Origin: Enterobacter sp. RHBSTW-00175
GTDB lineage: Bacteria; Pseudomonadota; Gammaproteobacteria; Enterobacterales; Enterobacteriaceae
Direction: 5' to 3'
Assembly: GCF_013927005.1 (NCBI RefSeq)
Contig: NZ_CP055930.1
Span: 4,340,001 to 4,404,000 of the forward strand
DNA length: 64,000 bases
Of the stretch, positions 13,848 through 21,559 are shown piece after piece. How positions within the stretch are numbered: position 1 is the first letter of the stretch; each line of letters begins with the position of its first letter. Position numbers and translations under genes: made by a program. Below the pieces are notes generated by a model that was not told where the DNA came from, searched no databases, and saw only the letters and a list, made by a program, of their open reading frames with translations.

Positions 13848-14138
13848 ATGGCTAACTTACGCAAAGCTGCTCGCGGACGTGAGTGCCAGGTCCGCATCCC
13901 GGGAGTTTGCAACGGTAACCCGGAGACATCGGTGCTGGCGCATATCCGCATTGTTGGCCTCTGTGGTACCGGAATTAAACCCCCAGACCTGATCTCCGCT
14001 ATCGCTTGCAGTAGCTGTCACGATGAAATTGATCGCCGCACTCAGTTGGTCGATGCGGGGTATGCGAAAGAGTGCGCGCTGGAAGGCATGGCACGAACAC
14101 AGGTTATCTGGCTGAAAGAGGGGCTCGTGAAAGTATGA
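13848..14138 (+). CDS. DUF1364 nuclease-domain protein
   Basis: The 96-aa protein contains CQVRIPGVCNGN, AHIRI and IACSSCHDEID, an HNH/treble-clef-like arrangement typical of DUF1364 (YdfU-type) phage proteins. It is probably a small structure-specific nuclease in the same operon as the resolvase. It follows the 68-aa gene by two bases. Confidence 0.82.
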   Translation: MANLRKAARGRECQVRIPGVCNGNPETSVLAHIRIVGLCGTGIKPPDLISAIACSSCHDEIDRRTQLVDAGYAKECALEGMARTQVIWLKEGLVKV

Positions 14139-14494
14139 AGATTTACGATATCACGCCCGTCAGCAAACCTCGCATGACTCAGCGCGACCGATGGGCTAAA
14201 CGTCCGGCAACCGCAGCATATTGGGCTTTCAAAGATGAAGTACGCCTGCTTGGGATCAGCCTGCCGGAATCCGGCTATCACGTCACTTTTGTTATTCCCA
14301 TGCCAAAGAGCTGGAGCCAGAAGAAGCGCGCGCAACTGAACGGCCAGGCTCATCAGAAGAAACCGGACAAAGACAACCTGGAAAAGGCGTTACTCGATGC
14401 CATCTTCGACGACGACAGCCGCGTATGGGATGGCCGGGTAACAAAAGTCTGGGGTGAAAAAGGGCAGATCATCATCGGGGAATGCGCGAAGTGA
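14135..14494 (+). CDS. rusA: RusA-family Holliday junction resolvase
   Basis: At 119 aa it has the usual RusA length. The acidic catalytic set is visible: KKPDKDN (Asp78 and Asp80) followed by LDAIFDDDSRVWDG with further aspartates near 88-94. The N terminus (IYDITPVSKPRMTQRDRW) is typical. RusA dimers cut Holliday junctions and here would resolve recombination intermediates formed by RecE/RecT. The start overlaps the DUF1364 stop by four bases; a longer upstream frame is not needed. Confidence 0.92.
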   Translation: MKIYDITPVSKPRMTQRDRWAKRPATAAYWAFKDEVRLLGISLPESGYHVTFVIPMPKSWSQKKRAQLNGQAHQKKPDKDNLEKALLDAIFDDDSRVWDGRVTKVWGEKGQIIIGECAK

Positions 14495-14610
14495 ACAGAG
14501 AACATATTGAGCGTTACCAGGCAGAAAGCGTTAAGCGTGCAAATATGCCGCCGATTGCAAAACACGGGCAGAACAAGCAGACCAAACAGCCAGAGAGGGC
14601 AGCAGCATGA
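14491..14610 (+). CDS. 39-aa basic peptide linking rusA and Q
   Basis: A GTG-started frame overlaps the rusA stop (GTGA) and its own stop overlaps the Q start (ATGA), so it fills the junction perfectly. The product (REHIERYQAESVKRANMPP) is basic and hydrophilic. The double overlap argues that it is translated; function unknown. Confidence 0.6.
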   Translation: MNREHIERYQAESVKRANMPPIAKHGQNKQTKQPERAAA

Positions 14611-15422
14611 ATCTTGAAAATACTCTTCGATATCACTTCGCCAAATCAACTCTGATTAGCGATTCCCCTCGCGCCACTGCATCAGATTCGCTGACCGGAA
14701 CAGATATCATGGCTGCCATGGGCATGACACAGGAGCGAGCTGCAATGGGATATAGCGCGTTCCTCGGAAAAATGGGCATTAGCCAGAATGACCGGGAGAG
14801 GGCGATCGAGCTTCTGGCTGAATATGCCCTGACCAAATGCGATGAGGTGGCTGCGCTCCGCAAATTAGACCCCGCTGTTAAACCGCTGGTGATGCACCAG
14901 CTGGCTGCATTCGCTTTTGAGGATTACTCGCGCAGCGCGGCCAGCACGAGAAAGTGTGATTGCTGCGATGGTGAGGGGTTCATTGAAGCTGATGTGTTCA
15001 CAATGAAATCTCACTACACCATGAGACTCCCGCAGTGGGCAAAAGACCTTAAGCAGTCACCAGGTGATTTCGAGGTTAAACGCCAGGTGAAAGAGGTGGT
15101 GAGGGTGTTGTGCACGGCCTGCAAAGGAAAGAAGGTTGTCAGTTGCGCCTGCAATGACTGCCACGGGCGCGGGAAAGCGGTGAATCAGGAGCTCACTGAA
15201 AAGCAGGGTGTACCGGTTCTGTCCGATTGCAAGCGCTGCGGTGGTCGCGGGTATGAACGCATTCCATCAACAGAAGCCTATGCAGCTGTTTGCCAGATAA
15301 CAGATGCGATAAGTGTTGCCACCTGGGAGAAGTCTGTTAAGCGCTTCTACGATCAGTTGATCACGAAATTCGATATTGAAGAGGCATGGGCTGAATCACA
15401 ACTTAATGCGATAACGCGATAG
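14607..15422 (+). CDS. Late antiterminator Q with DnaJ-type zinc fingers
   Basis: The 271-aa protein has four CxxCxGxG-like motifs (CDCCDGEG, CTACKGKK, CNDCHGRG, CKRCGGRG) in the middle, as in the phage antitermination Q family represented by phage 82-type proteins. Q joins RNA polymerase paused at the late promoter and allows reading through the downstream terminator into lysis and morphogenesis genes. The expected late promoter and terminator (15520-15548) follow immediately. Confidence 0.87.
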   Translation: MNLENTLRYHFAKSTLISDSPRATASDSLTGTDIMAAMGMTQERAAMGYSAFLGKMGISQNDRERAIELLAEYALTKCDEVAALRKLDPAVKPLVMHQLAAFAFEDYSRSAASTRKCDCCDGEGFIEADVFTMKSHYTMRLPQWAKDLKQSPGDFEVKRQVKEVVRVLCTACKGKKVVSCACNDCHGRGKAVNQELTEKQGVPVLSDCKRCGGRGYERIPSTEAYAAVCQITDAISVATWEKSVKRFYDQLITKFDIEEAWAESQLNAITR

Positions 15423-15519
15423 CGCATGAATTAATTGAGCGATATTTTATCGTGAGCTATTTACATATCCGGAATCTGTGTTAATTTCTCTCTAACGATG
15501 GGTTACTGCCTTCGTTTCA

Positions 15520-15548
15520 AGCCCTGCGGATAACACCGCGGGGCTTTT
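15520..15548 (+). terminator. Late terminator tR'-like
   Basis: GCCCTGCGG-ATAACA-CCGCGGGGC followed by TTTTG. It lies about 100 bp after Q and is the likely target of Q antitermination. Confidence 0.82.
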
Positions 15549-15937
15549 GCGTTTCTGGAGGATAAGAAAATGCCAAGTCATTAGGCGGATAGACCGCACC
15601 TACAAGCAGCAGTCATGATGCTGCCCCGAGTCTCCGAGTAGAGAGCCAGCTTTGCATCTGGTGAGGGTTAATAAGAAAAGAAGCACCGGTGTCGCCGCGT
15701 AAGAGCCAATTACGCACTGGTTAGAGCCAACGGGGAGCAGAGACGAACCGGGGTGATGAACTCAAGGGCATGAGCGTGGCCACTCCGGGAAGTGGCAAAG
15801 AATTCTAGAGGCTCGCATGTGCGGGCCTTTTCTATTTCAGGCTCCGTGAAACCTTCACTTCGTGCTGTCGTTAAATCAACCCGAGAGCCTGATCCCTTTA
15901 GAGCCCACAGCACCCGCACATAGCGAGGTGAGAGACG
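15549..15937 (+). other. Late leader region, structured, no conventional gene
   Basis: The 389-bp stretch between the first late terminator and the holin has no ORF worth calling. A strong ribosome site (TGGAGGATAAG) precedes a four-codon ORF (ATGCCAAGTCATTAG). Two similar hairpin-like units (GAGCCAGCTTTGCATCTGG at about 15646 and GAGCCAATTACGCACTGG at about 15703) suggest a folded RNA. A second hairpin with a short T-run is at 15810-15831. It may be a processed small RNA or a leader controlling lysis timing. Confidence 0.45.
15810..15831 (+). terminator. Second hairpin terminator before the holin
   Basis: GGCTCGCA-TG-TGCGGGCC followed by TTTTC; one G-T pair in the stem. Confidence 0.65.
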
Positions 15938-16279
15938 ATGAAAATGCATAACGATCCCCACTCCTGGACGGAGTTTATCGAACTGCTCCACAGCTGGTGG
16001 CGCGGTGAAACGCCGATGGGTGCCGTATTGCTATCGGTAGTCATGGCTGCCATGAGGATCGCCTACGGCGGTGGCGGCTGGAAAAAAATGATTCTGGAGG
16101 GCTCAATTTGCGGCGCGCTAACTCTTACAGCTGTATCAGCTCTTGATTACTTTAACCTTCCGCAATCTCTGTCAATTGCTATCGGAGGAGCGCTGGGCTT
16201 TGTTGGTGTTGAACAGGTTAAAGCTGTAGCTGGCAGGGTGTTTAGTTCTCGATTCGGAGGTGGCGATGCAAACCAGTGA
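15938..16279 (+). CDS. Holin, lambda S-like family
   Basis: The 113-aa protein has three hydrophobic segments (about 27-45, 53-72, 76-95) with a polar N terminus and a basic C terminus (AGRVFSSRFGGGDANQ), the class I holin layout. It overlaps the lysozyme gene by 14 bases, the standard S-R arrangement. Holins open the inner membrane at a set time and release endolysin to the periplasm. No clear dual-start motif is visible. Confidence 0.87.
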   Translation: MKMHNDPHSWTEFIELLHSWWRGETPMGAVLLSVVMAAMRIAYGGGGWKKMILEGSICGALTLTAVSALDYFNLPQSLSIAIGGALGFVGVEQVKAVAGRVFSSRFGGGDANQ

Positions 16280-16706
16280 TAAAGGCATTGCGCTGATCAA
16301 AGAGTTCGAAGGTTGCAAACTCACCGCCTACCAGGACAGTGTAGGCGTCTAGACGATCGGCTATGGCTGGACTCAGCCTGTAGATGGGAAACAAATCCGC
16401 GCCGGAATGACCATGAAGCAGGAGACGGCAGAGCGCCTGCTGAAGACCGGCCTGGTAAGCTATGAAAGTGATGTTTCTCGCCTGGTTAAAGCCGGGCTGA
16501 CTCAGGAGCAATTCGATGCCCTGGTGTCGTTCACGTATAACCTCGGCTCTCGCTCATTGTCGACTTCGACACTGTTGCGGAAACTCAACGCCGGTGATTA
16601 CGCTGGTGCTGCTGAAGAGTTCCTGCGCTGGAATAAAGCTGGTGGCAAAGTCCTGAATGGGCTGACGCGGCGGCGTGAGGCGGAGCGTGCTCTGTTCCTG
16701 TCGTGA
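16266..16706 (+). pseudogene. Phage lysozyme (GH24) interrupted by an in-frame amber codon
   Basis: Translated through, the frame encodes a 146-aa P22/T4-type lysozyme ending RRREAERALFLS. Codon 29 is TAG (16350-16352) where the family has Trp (GVWTIGYG). The catalytic Glu15 (FEGC) and Asp24 lie before the stop and Thr30 just after it, so the first 28 residues cannot be active. The rest of the frame is intact, so a single G-to-A change from TGG is enough to explain it. Full product would need an amber suppressor or reversion. An internal ATG (16407) would lack all catalytic residues. Expected effect is defective lysis. Confidence 0.9.
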
Positions 16707-17248
16707 TTACCCTTGCTGATATCAAAGCTGCATGGCGTTCAATAGCGCTGTTGGTTGTGATTATCGTCGTTGCCGTGCTGTGTGTCCTGCTGGCAAATAG
16801 CCGAACCGATGTAGCTACGTTGAAGAGTGATAATGACGTTCTGCGAAATGATAACACTTTGCAGGGGACGGTTATCGCAACACAGGCTCTTAACTTTAAC
16901 CGTTTTAACCAGGTAGCCGAAAACGCCAGCCGCAACAATTCACTGATTGATGCCAGCACCGATAACACCGTTATCGAATACCGGGAGATTCTCCGCCGTG
17001 AAAAAACCTGTGATCTGCCTGTTCCTGCTGATGTTGCTGGTGGGTTGCTCGCATACGCGCACCGTTTACGTGCCAGCGCAATGTACCCCGATACCGGCAA
17101 CACTGACACAGCCAATGATAGTGCCACTTCCCCCGGCTCAATAACCTACTGTCAGGCTGCTCTCTGGATTAAGCCGCTGCTGGCCGTGATTGAAAAGGGC
17201 AACAATAACCTGGCTGGCATACGGCAGATTGAAAAAGAGCGCCAGTGA
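16703..17248 (+). CDS. Inner-membrane spanin Rz
   Basis: The 181-aa protein starts at GTG overlapping the lysozyme stop. It has one N-terminal membrane helix (about 12-30, SIALLVVIIVVAVLCVLL), then a periplasmic helical part (NSRTDVATLKSDNDVLRNDN) as in Rz. Rz binds the outer-membrane lipoprotein Rz1, encoded within it, to fuse the membranes in the last step of lysis. Confidence 0.82.
   Translation: MITLADIKAAWRSIALLVVIIVVAVLCVLLANSRTDVATLKSDNDVLRNDNTLQGTVIATQALNFNRFNQVAENASRNNSLIDASTDNTVIEYREILRREKTCDLPVPADVAGGLLAYAHRLRASAMYPDTGNTDTANDSATSPGSITYCQAALWIKPLLAVIEKGNNNLAGIRQIEKERQ
16998..17144 (+). CDS. Outer-membrane spanin lipoprotein Rz1, nested in Rz
   Basis: A 48-aa frame in +1 relative to Rz, GTG start with GGAGA eight bases before. 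The lipobox LLVGC puts the lipidated Cys at residue 17, followed by Ser (outer-membrane sorting), and the mature part is proline-rich (PAQCTPIPATLTQPMIVPLP) as in Rz1. The nested arrangement is the normal Rz/Rz1 design. A longer upstream frame from 16947 lacks a sensible signal peptide. Confidence 0.87.
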   Translation: MKKPVICLFLLMLLVGCSHTRTVYVPAQCTPIPATLTQPMIVPLPPAQ

Positions 17249-17291
17249 GCTTTAAAAAAGCGTGGCAGGCGAACTGCCAGAAAGAAACCAG

Positions 17292-17315
17292 AGCCTCGCA
17301 ATAGCGGGGCTTTTT
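17292..17315 (+). terminator. Rho-independent terminator after the lysis genes
   Basis: GCCTCGC-AATA-GCGGGGC followed by TTTTT. Confidence 0.82.
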
Positions 17316-17333
17316 GCTAACCGAGGAATCCAA

Positions 17334-17558
17334 ATGACTGTACGTGCAAAATTTCAATGTAACAGCATCAATAAATCGCCAGATAATTCTTCTGCTGTCG
17401 TCAACCTGATGGCGATAACGACCGGCAGTACGGAGAACGAAGCCTGGTCGAAGTATACCCCCAGCGGTCAACTGCAGATGGTCATCTCTAACCCAGCAGC
17501 TTTCGAACAGTTCGAGCAGGGCAAAGAATACTTCATCGATATTCAGCCGGCGCAGTAA
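17334..17558 (+). CDS. 74-aa hypothetical phage protein
   Basis: The ATG at 17334 has GAGGAAT upstream; the longer frame from 17262 overlaps the terminator and is rejected. The protein (MTVRAKFQCNSINKSPDN at the start, EQFEQGKEYFIDIQPAQ at the end) is a small beta-rich protein frequently found between lysis and packaging genes. Function unknown. Confidence 0.72.
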   Translation: MTVRAKFQCNSINKSPDNSSAVVNLMAITTGSTENEAWSKYTPSGQLQMVISNPAAFEQFEQGKEYFIDIQPAQ

Positions 17559-17760
17559 CCATTACAAAGCTCATCTGCTGGTGGGCTTGATAATGGTTAT
17601 CCCCTATAGCTGATAAGACATTCAATATACCAACAAAGACATTGGGTGGCGGCAACCAACAGAGGTCGAAAAGTAGCAATTTGATGTCAGAAATGTTGTA
17701 AAGTTAAAATGAACGAAACCTATAAATGCTGCATAAACCTAAGAAAAGAGCTAAAAGCTT

Positions 17761-17934
17761 ATGTTTATCTCAAGTGAAGACCTCAACGGCTACTTTATGA
17801 TTTTTAGCCTGATATCAGCGATAGTCTTCTTAAGCCTAACGCTAATTTCATATGGGCTTCAGATGAAAAAGCTGATGATCCTATTCCTTGTGTTTTTACT
17901 GATTTCAAGCGCAGCTGCTGTAGTGCAGTTTTAA
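17761..17934 (+). CDS. Possible 57-aa membrane protein
   Basis: The frame encodes two hydrophobic helices (MIFSLISAIVFLSLTLISYG and LMILFLVFLLISSAAAVV). The coding potential is good but the ribosome site is weak, and the surrounding DNA is AT-rich. It lies just upstream of the first IS, in a region with unstable structure. Confidence 0.4.
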   Translation: MFISSEDLNGYFMIFSLISAIVFLSLTLISYGLQMKKLMILFLVFLLISSAAAVVQF

Positions 17935-18158
17935 ATCATTTACCCACGTCAAAAGGATAGGTTCGGTGGTATCAGTTCTTAATGCCTCACCATTGACAAC
18001 TTTTTTTCTTGGTCTATCACCGATTCTCTGTCTGATCCTTCTTGCTTAGTCGTTCTACATGTATAGGCTGGGTTACAGGAGGCTGGCTGACCTGCTCCCC
18101 GTTGATTAGTACACCCCGATGTTAGTAATGTCTTCATAAGCCACATGAGGACATCCCC

Positions 18159-18422
18159 ATGAAGAAGCGTTTTTCCGACGAACAGATCATCAGTATTCTC
18201 CGCGAAGCCGAAGCTGGGGTACCCGCCCGTGAACTCTGCCGCAAGCATGCCATTTCCGATGCCACGTTTTACACCTGGCGTAAGAAGTATGGCGGTATGG
18301 AGGTGCCTGAAGTTAAGCGCCTGAAGTCGCTTGAGGAAGAGAACGCCAGACTCAAGAAGCTGCTTGCCGAAGCCATGCTGGATAAAGAGGCGCTTCAGGT
18401 GGCTCTTGGGCGAAAGTACTGA
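18159..18422 (+). CDS. Transposase OrfA of the IS1222-like element
   Basis: The 87-aa protein has the helix-turn-helix of IS3-family OrfA ([20 protein letters not shown], then [18 protein letters not shown]) followed by a leucine zipper ([20 protein letters not shown]). It binds the terminal repeats. The OrfB frame is open upstream of its first start, so a -1 frameshift near GCGAAAG at the end of OrfA should make the fused transposase. Confidence 0.92.
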   Translation: MKKRFSDEQIISILREAEAGVPARELCRKHAISDATFYTWRKKYGGMEVPEVKRLKSLEEENARLKKLLAEAMLDKEALQVALGRKY

Positions 18423-18445
18423 CGACAGACCAGAAGCGGGAAGCC

Positions 18446-19279
18446 GTGATGTTGATGTGTGATGCGACCGGTCTGTCGCAACGTCGTGCCTGCAGGCTTA
18501 CAGGTTTATCCCTGTCGACCTGCCGCTATGAGGCTCACCGTCCGGCTGCTGATGCGCATTTATCAGGGCGCATCACTGAGCTGGCACTGGAGCGCAGGCG
18601 TTTTGGCTACCGTCGTATTTGGCAGTTGCTGCGCCGTGAAGGGCTTCATGTTAATCATAAGCGCGTGTACCGGCTTTATCACCTCAGTGGCCTGGGCGTA
18701 AAACGCAGAAGACGTCGTAAAGGGCTGGCAACAGAACGTCTGCCGCTGCTCCGTCCGGCGGCGCCCAATCTGACCTGGTCGATGGATTTCGTCATGGACG
18801 CACTTTCCACCGGTCGCAGGATCAAGTGTCTTACCTGCGTCGATGATTTCACAAAGGAATGCCTGACGGTCACTGTTGCCTTTGGGATTTCAGGCGTTCA
18901 GGTCACGCGTATTCTGGACAGCATTGCACTGTTTCGAGGCTATCCGGCGACGATAAGAACTGACCAGGGGCCGGAGTTCACTTGCCGTGCACTGGATCAA
19001 TGGGCCTTTGAGCATGGTGTTGAGTTGCGCTTAATCCAGCCGGGCAAGCCAACGCAGAACGGATTTATTGAGAGCTTTAACGGACGATTTCGCGATGAAT
19101 GTTTGAATGAGCACTGGTTCAGCGATATCGTTCATGCCAGGAAAATTATTAATGACTGGCGGCAGGATTATAACGAATGCCGCCCGCACTCCACGCTGAA
19201 TTATCAGACACCGTCTGAATTTGCAGCGGGCTGGAGAAAGGGTCATTCTGAGAATGAAGATTCCGACGTTACTAACTGA
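18446..19279 (+). CDS. Transposase OrfB (DDE) of the IS1222-like element
   Basis: The 277-aa rve-type integrase core has the DDE triad: Asp in SMDFVMD, Asp in RTDQGPEF, Glu in [16 protein letters not shown]. The N-terminal HTH_21 region ([16 protein letters not shown]) is intact. The annotated GTG is only a nominal start; translation should come from frameshifting in OrfA. The element looks intact and potentially active. Confidence 0.92.
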   Translation: MMLMCDATGLSQRRACRLTGLSLSTCRYEAHRPAADAHLSGRITELALERRRFGYRRIWQLLRREGLHVNHKRVYRLYHLSGLGVKRRRRRKGLATERLPLLRPAAPNLTWSMDFVMDALSTGRRIKCLTCVDDFTKECLTVTVAFGISGVQVTRILDSIALFRGYPATIRTDQGPEFTCRALDQWAFEHGVELRLIQPGKPTQNGFIESFNGRFRDECLNEHWFSDIVHARKIINDWRQDYNECRPHSTLNYQTPSEFAAGWRKGHSENEDSDVTN

Positions 19280-19502
19280 GCGTTGTATCTAATCGTGGGG
19301 GCAGGTCATGGCTACTGCATTCATGATTTTAACTGTATTGATAGGGATACCAGCCTTGATATTAACGTATGTATTGTCGAGGTAGCAGATTGTTGGCCTT
19401 ACAACAGGCATTCATGCAGTACCTTTGCGAATGACATACAAGCTGATTTGCGAATCGGTAAGGGAGTCAAACAACGCGAACCGATTTTTAAGTCATAATT
19501 AA

Positions 19503-19525
19503 AACTCCCCAATTCATGAGGAGTT
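19503..19525 (+). promoter_or_regulatory. Hairpin that hides a ribosome binding site
   Basis: AACTCC (19503-19508) pairs with GGAGTT (19520-19525), and the second arm is the ribosome site of the gene at 19530. Translation could be limited when the stem forms, for instance in read-through transcripts from the upstream IS. Confidence 0.4.
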
Positions 19526-19529
19526 GCTT

Positions 19530-19775
19530 ATGCTTGAGGGACGGTCAGAAACATTACATTGCGGATCAATGTGTTTTGCGGTCTATGGCCCAGATGAAGT
19601 TATCAGCAACTTCGTCGATTACCTTAAAACCTCTGCTGGTGGCTTACTCGATATACGTGTTATAGCTGGTCGAGACGAGAAGGGTAGGATAAAAGTGGCT
19701 ATTACAGGAAACACTGTAGAGCCGCAATCCATTGAGGCTTTCATGCATCAGTTCATTGATAGCTACAACAGCTGA
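19530..19775 (+). CDS. 81-aa hypothetical protein between the two IS elements
   Basis: The ATG at 19530 follows GAGGAG at six bases. The protein has an alternating hydrophobic pattern typical of a small alpha/beta domain (CFAVYGPDEVISNFVDYL, IKVAITGNTVEPQSIEAF). It is a phage-region gene now flanked by insertion sequences, and its own terminator, just downstream, was split by the IS150-group element. Confidence 0.65.
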   Translation: MLEGRSETLHCGSMCFAVYGPDEVISNFVDYLKTSAGGLLDIRVIAGRDEKGRIKVAITGNTVEPQSIEAFMHQFIDSYNS

Positions 19776-19786
19776 TAGAAAATCAG

Positions 19787-19796
19787 ACCGCCTTCG
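19787..19796 (+). terminator. Left half of a terminator split by an IS
   Basis: ACCGCC plus the loop TTCG at 19787-19796 would pair with GGCGGT at 21241-21246, which is followed by a T-run. The 1440-bp IS and a second TTCG copy separate the halves. Before insertion this was ACCGCC-TTCG-GGCGGT-TTTTT, probably serving both convergent genes (19530 and 21456). Confidence 0.82.
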
Positions 19797-19848
19797 TGAA
19801 GTGAACCCCGAAAGTTGGACATCCAACGATTAGGGGTTTTGCGTTTCA

Positions 19849-20364
19849 ATGGGCAGAAAAAAATACTCACCTGAATTCAAGCAGCAAGTCGTACTCCACT
19901 ATCTGTTCAGCAGTGATGGTGCAAAGAAAACAGCGCGGTTGTTCGGCGTTGATCACGGAGCGGTCAGACGCTGGACTGAGCACTGGAAAGTGAATGGGAT
20001 GGACAGTTTTACCATTCCTACCAGGGCTTACTCTGCCGAGTTTAAAGAGTCTGTCGTGCTCTGGATGCAGCAACACAACAAATCATCCCGGAAAGCTGCG
20101 GCGGAGTTTCGTATTGCAGCCGCTTGTACTGTCAGCAAATGGGAGCGTCTTTACCGTACTGGCGGTATCATTGCCCTACAGGATAAACCCAGAGGACGCC
20201 AGATGAAGTCAGGGAAGAACGAAACTTCAGATAAAGAACTTAATAATCCCCGTCCAGCGTTCCAGAACGCTGAGGAAGAACTTGAATACCTGCGTGTTGA
20301 GAATGCCTACCTAAAAAAGCTTCAGGCCTTGATTCGGGAAAAGCAGAAGACAAAGCAAAAATAA
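19849..20364 (+). CDS. Transposase OrfA of the IS150-group element
   Basis: The 171-aa protein has two helix-turn-helix segments (KKTARLFGVDHGAVRRWTEH, and RKAAAEFRIAAACTVSKWER) and a C-terminal leucine zipper (AEEELEYLRVENAYLKKLQA), as in IS150 OrfA. The A AAA AAG heptamer at 20313-20319 lies 15 codons before the stop and allows a -1 shift into the OrfB frame. Confidence 0.92.
   Translation: MGRKKYSPEFKQQVVLHYLFSSDGAKKTARLFGVDHGAVRRWTEHWKVNGMDSFTIPTRAYSAEFKESVVLWMQQHNKSSRKAAAEFRIAAACTVSKWERLYRTGGIIALQDKPRGRQMKSGKNETSDKELNNPRPAFQNAEEELEYLRVENAYLKKLQALIREKQKTKQK
20313..20319 (+). promoter_or_regulatory. -1 frameshift slippery site A AAA AAG
   Basis: The heptamer is in the correct phase (AAA AAG codons of OrfA). 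After slipping one base back the OrfB frame is open to 21206. Confidence 0.85.
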
Positions 20365-20372
20365 TTACCGAA

Positions 20373-21206
20373 TTGAGGCGAAACCATAACCTGAGAATGC
20401 TGCTTCATATAGCAGGATTACCTCGCAGCACGTACTACTGGCATGTCAAAGCAGATAGCCGTGGAGAGCGCTATGAGGGCGAACAGCAAAGAATAGCCGC
20501 ACTGTTCCACTATCATAAAGGACGATATGGTTACCGGCGCATTACCCTGGCGTTGCGTAATGAAGGCTATGGCATTAATCATAAAACAGTACGGAAACTG
20601 ATGCGCAAGATGGGGCTGGCCTCATGCCTGAGAAGCAAAAAGTATCAGTCATACAAAGGCACCTACGGTAAAGTAGCGCCAAATACCCTTGCACGTGATT
20701 TTAAGGCCAGCAGTCCAAACCAGAAATGGGTCACGGATGTGACAGAGTTCAACGTAAAAGGGACAAAGCTGTATCTGTCACCAGTGCTTGATCTGTATAA
20801 CAGCGAGATAATAGCCTGGAATATGACGACGCATCCGGGAATGAATCTGGTCGAAAACATGCTCAGCAAAGCCGTCAAGAGGCTGAAACCGGGTGACAGA
20901 CCGGTACTGCACTCTGATCAGGGTTGGCAGTATCAGATGGCACGGTATCAGGAGAAACTTAAAGCTAAAGGCATAGAACAAAGCATGTCGCGCAAAGGGA
21001 ACTGTCTGGACAATGCAGTGATAGAAAATTTTTTTGGTCTGCTGAAAACAGAATGTTGGTACCACGAAGAGTTTGAAAATACAGACCATCTACGAAAAAC
21101 GGTGGAAGAGTATATCCACTACTACAACAACGAACGAATCAAGCTAAAACTAAACGGCCTGAGTCCGGTACAATACCGAACCCAGGCCATGTCAGCCGCC
21201 AGTTAA
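20373..21206 (+). CDS. Transposase OrfB (DDE) of the IS150-group element
   Basis: The 277-aa integrase core has Asp in WVTDVTEF, Asp in HSDQGWQYQ and Glu in DNAVIENFFGLLKTE, the complete DDE set. The HTH_21 segment (GRYGYRRITLALRNEG) precedes it. The frame is intact, so the element may be active. Normally made as an OrfAB fusion by frameshifting. Confidence 0.92.
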   Translation: MRRNHNLRMLLHIAGLPRSTYYWHVKADSRGERYEGEQQRIAALFHYHKGRYGYRRITLALRNEGYGINHKTVRKLMRKMGLASCLRSKKYQSYKGTYGKVAPNTLARDFKASSPNQKWVTDVTEFNVKGTKLYLSPVLDLYNSEIIAWNMTTHPGMNLVENMLSKAVKRLKPGDRPVLHSDQGWQYQMARYQEKLKAKGIEQSMSRKGNCLDNAVIENFFGLLKTECWYHEEFENTDHLRKTVEEYIHYYNNERIKLKLNGLSPVQYRTQAMSAAS

Positions 21207-21258
21207 GAACGTGTCCAATATATGGGGTTCACTTCATTCGGGCGGTTTTTTGTTGGTA

Positions 21259-21456
21259 TCACTTTGCTGTACTGCAGACCTTTTTGAAGAAAGGTTGTGC
21301 ACTCCAAATGATGGTGCCAGCAAGTGCGATACCAATGAACCATGGAATAAGAGAGCCATTAAAAAAATGATCTCCGATATCTCGCCCTGTCCATAAACAG
21401 GTAAAAACGGTTGCTGCGGAGTACCATCCGCGAATGAAATTTGGCTTACTGAACAT
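21259..21456 (-). CDS. Small membrane protein, convergent with the 81-aa gene
   Basis: The 65-aa protein (MFSKPNFIRGWYSAATVFTC at the start) has two hydrophobic helices; the second is LIPWFIGIALAGTIIWSA. Start at the inner ATG (21456) because AAGGA lies nine bases before it. The gene ends just inside the broken terminator, so its transcripts may now run into the IS150-group element in antisense. Confidence 0.55.
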   Translation of the reverse strand: MFSKPNFIRGWYSAATVFTCLWTGRDIGDHFFNGSLIPWFIGIALAGTIIWSAQPFFKKVCSTAK

Positions 21457-21559
21457 GTGTATCATCCTTAACTTTTTTATTTTAATGACAATGTCGCTTT
21501 AGCATGAACAAAAAGCAATTGCCATCACAATGGGCAGACCCATCGTAATGGCGGTATGG

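Larger units (their letters stand above)
18088..19308 (+). mobile_element. IS3-family element, IS407 group, IS1222-like
   Basis: The element is 1221 bp. Imperfect terminal inverted repeats start TGACCTGC at both ends (left TGACCTGCTCCCCGTTGATT, right in reverse TGACCTGCCCCCACGATTAG). A 4-bp target duplication TGGC flanks it (18084-18087 and 19309-19312). Two overlapping reading frames give OrfA and OrfB. Length, ends and proteins fit IS1222 closely; that name is from memory. Confidence 0.9.
19797..21236 (+). mobile_element. IS3-family element, IS150 group
   Basis: The element is 1440 bp. Its ends share the 13-bp inverted repeat TGAAGTGAACCCC, with weaker similarity further in. A 4-bp duplication TTCG lies outside (19793-19796 and 21237-21240). 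It encodes an OrfA of 171 aa with duplicated HTH and an OrfB of 277 aa, joined by an A6G slippery site, which is the IS150-group plan. The exact named IS is not recognised. Confidence 0.88.

Noticed and set aside
15640..15730. tRNA-like sequence in the late leader
   Set aside because: Hairpin-like units are present but no cloverleaf, T-arm GTTCGA or CCA end could be assembled.
16407..16706. Independent 99-aa gene starting after the lysozyme amber codon
   Set aside because: Continues the lysozyme frame, lacks all catalytic residues and has no own ribosome site; treated as the 3' part of the interrupted gene.
19283..19498. 71-aa ORF at the right end of the IS1222-like element
   Set aside because: Begins inside the IS end and crosses the insertion junction, so it is a product of the insertion.
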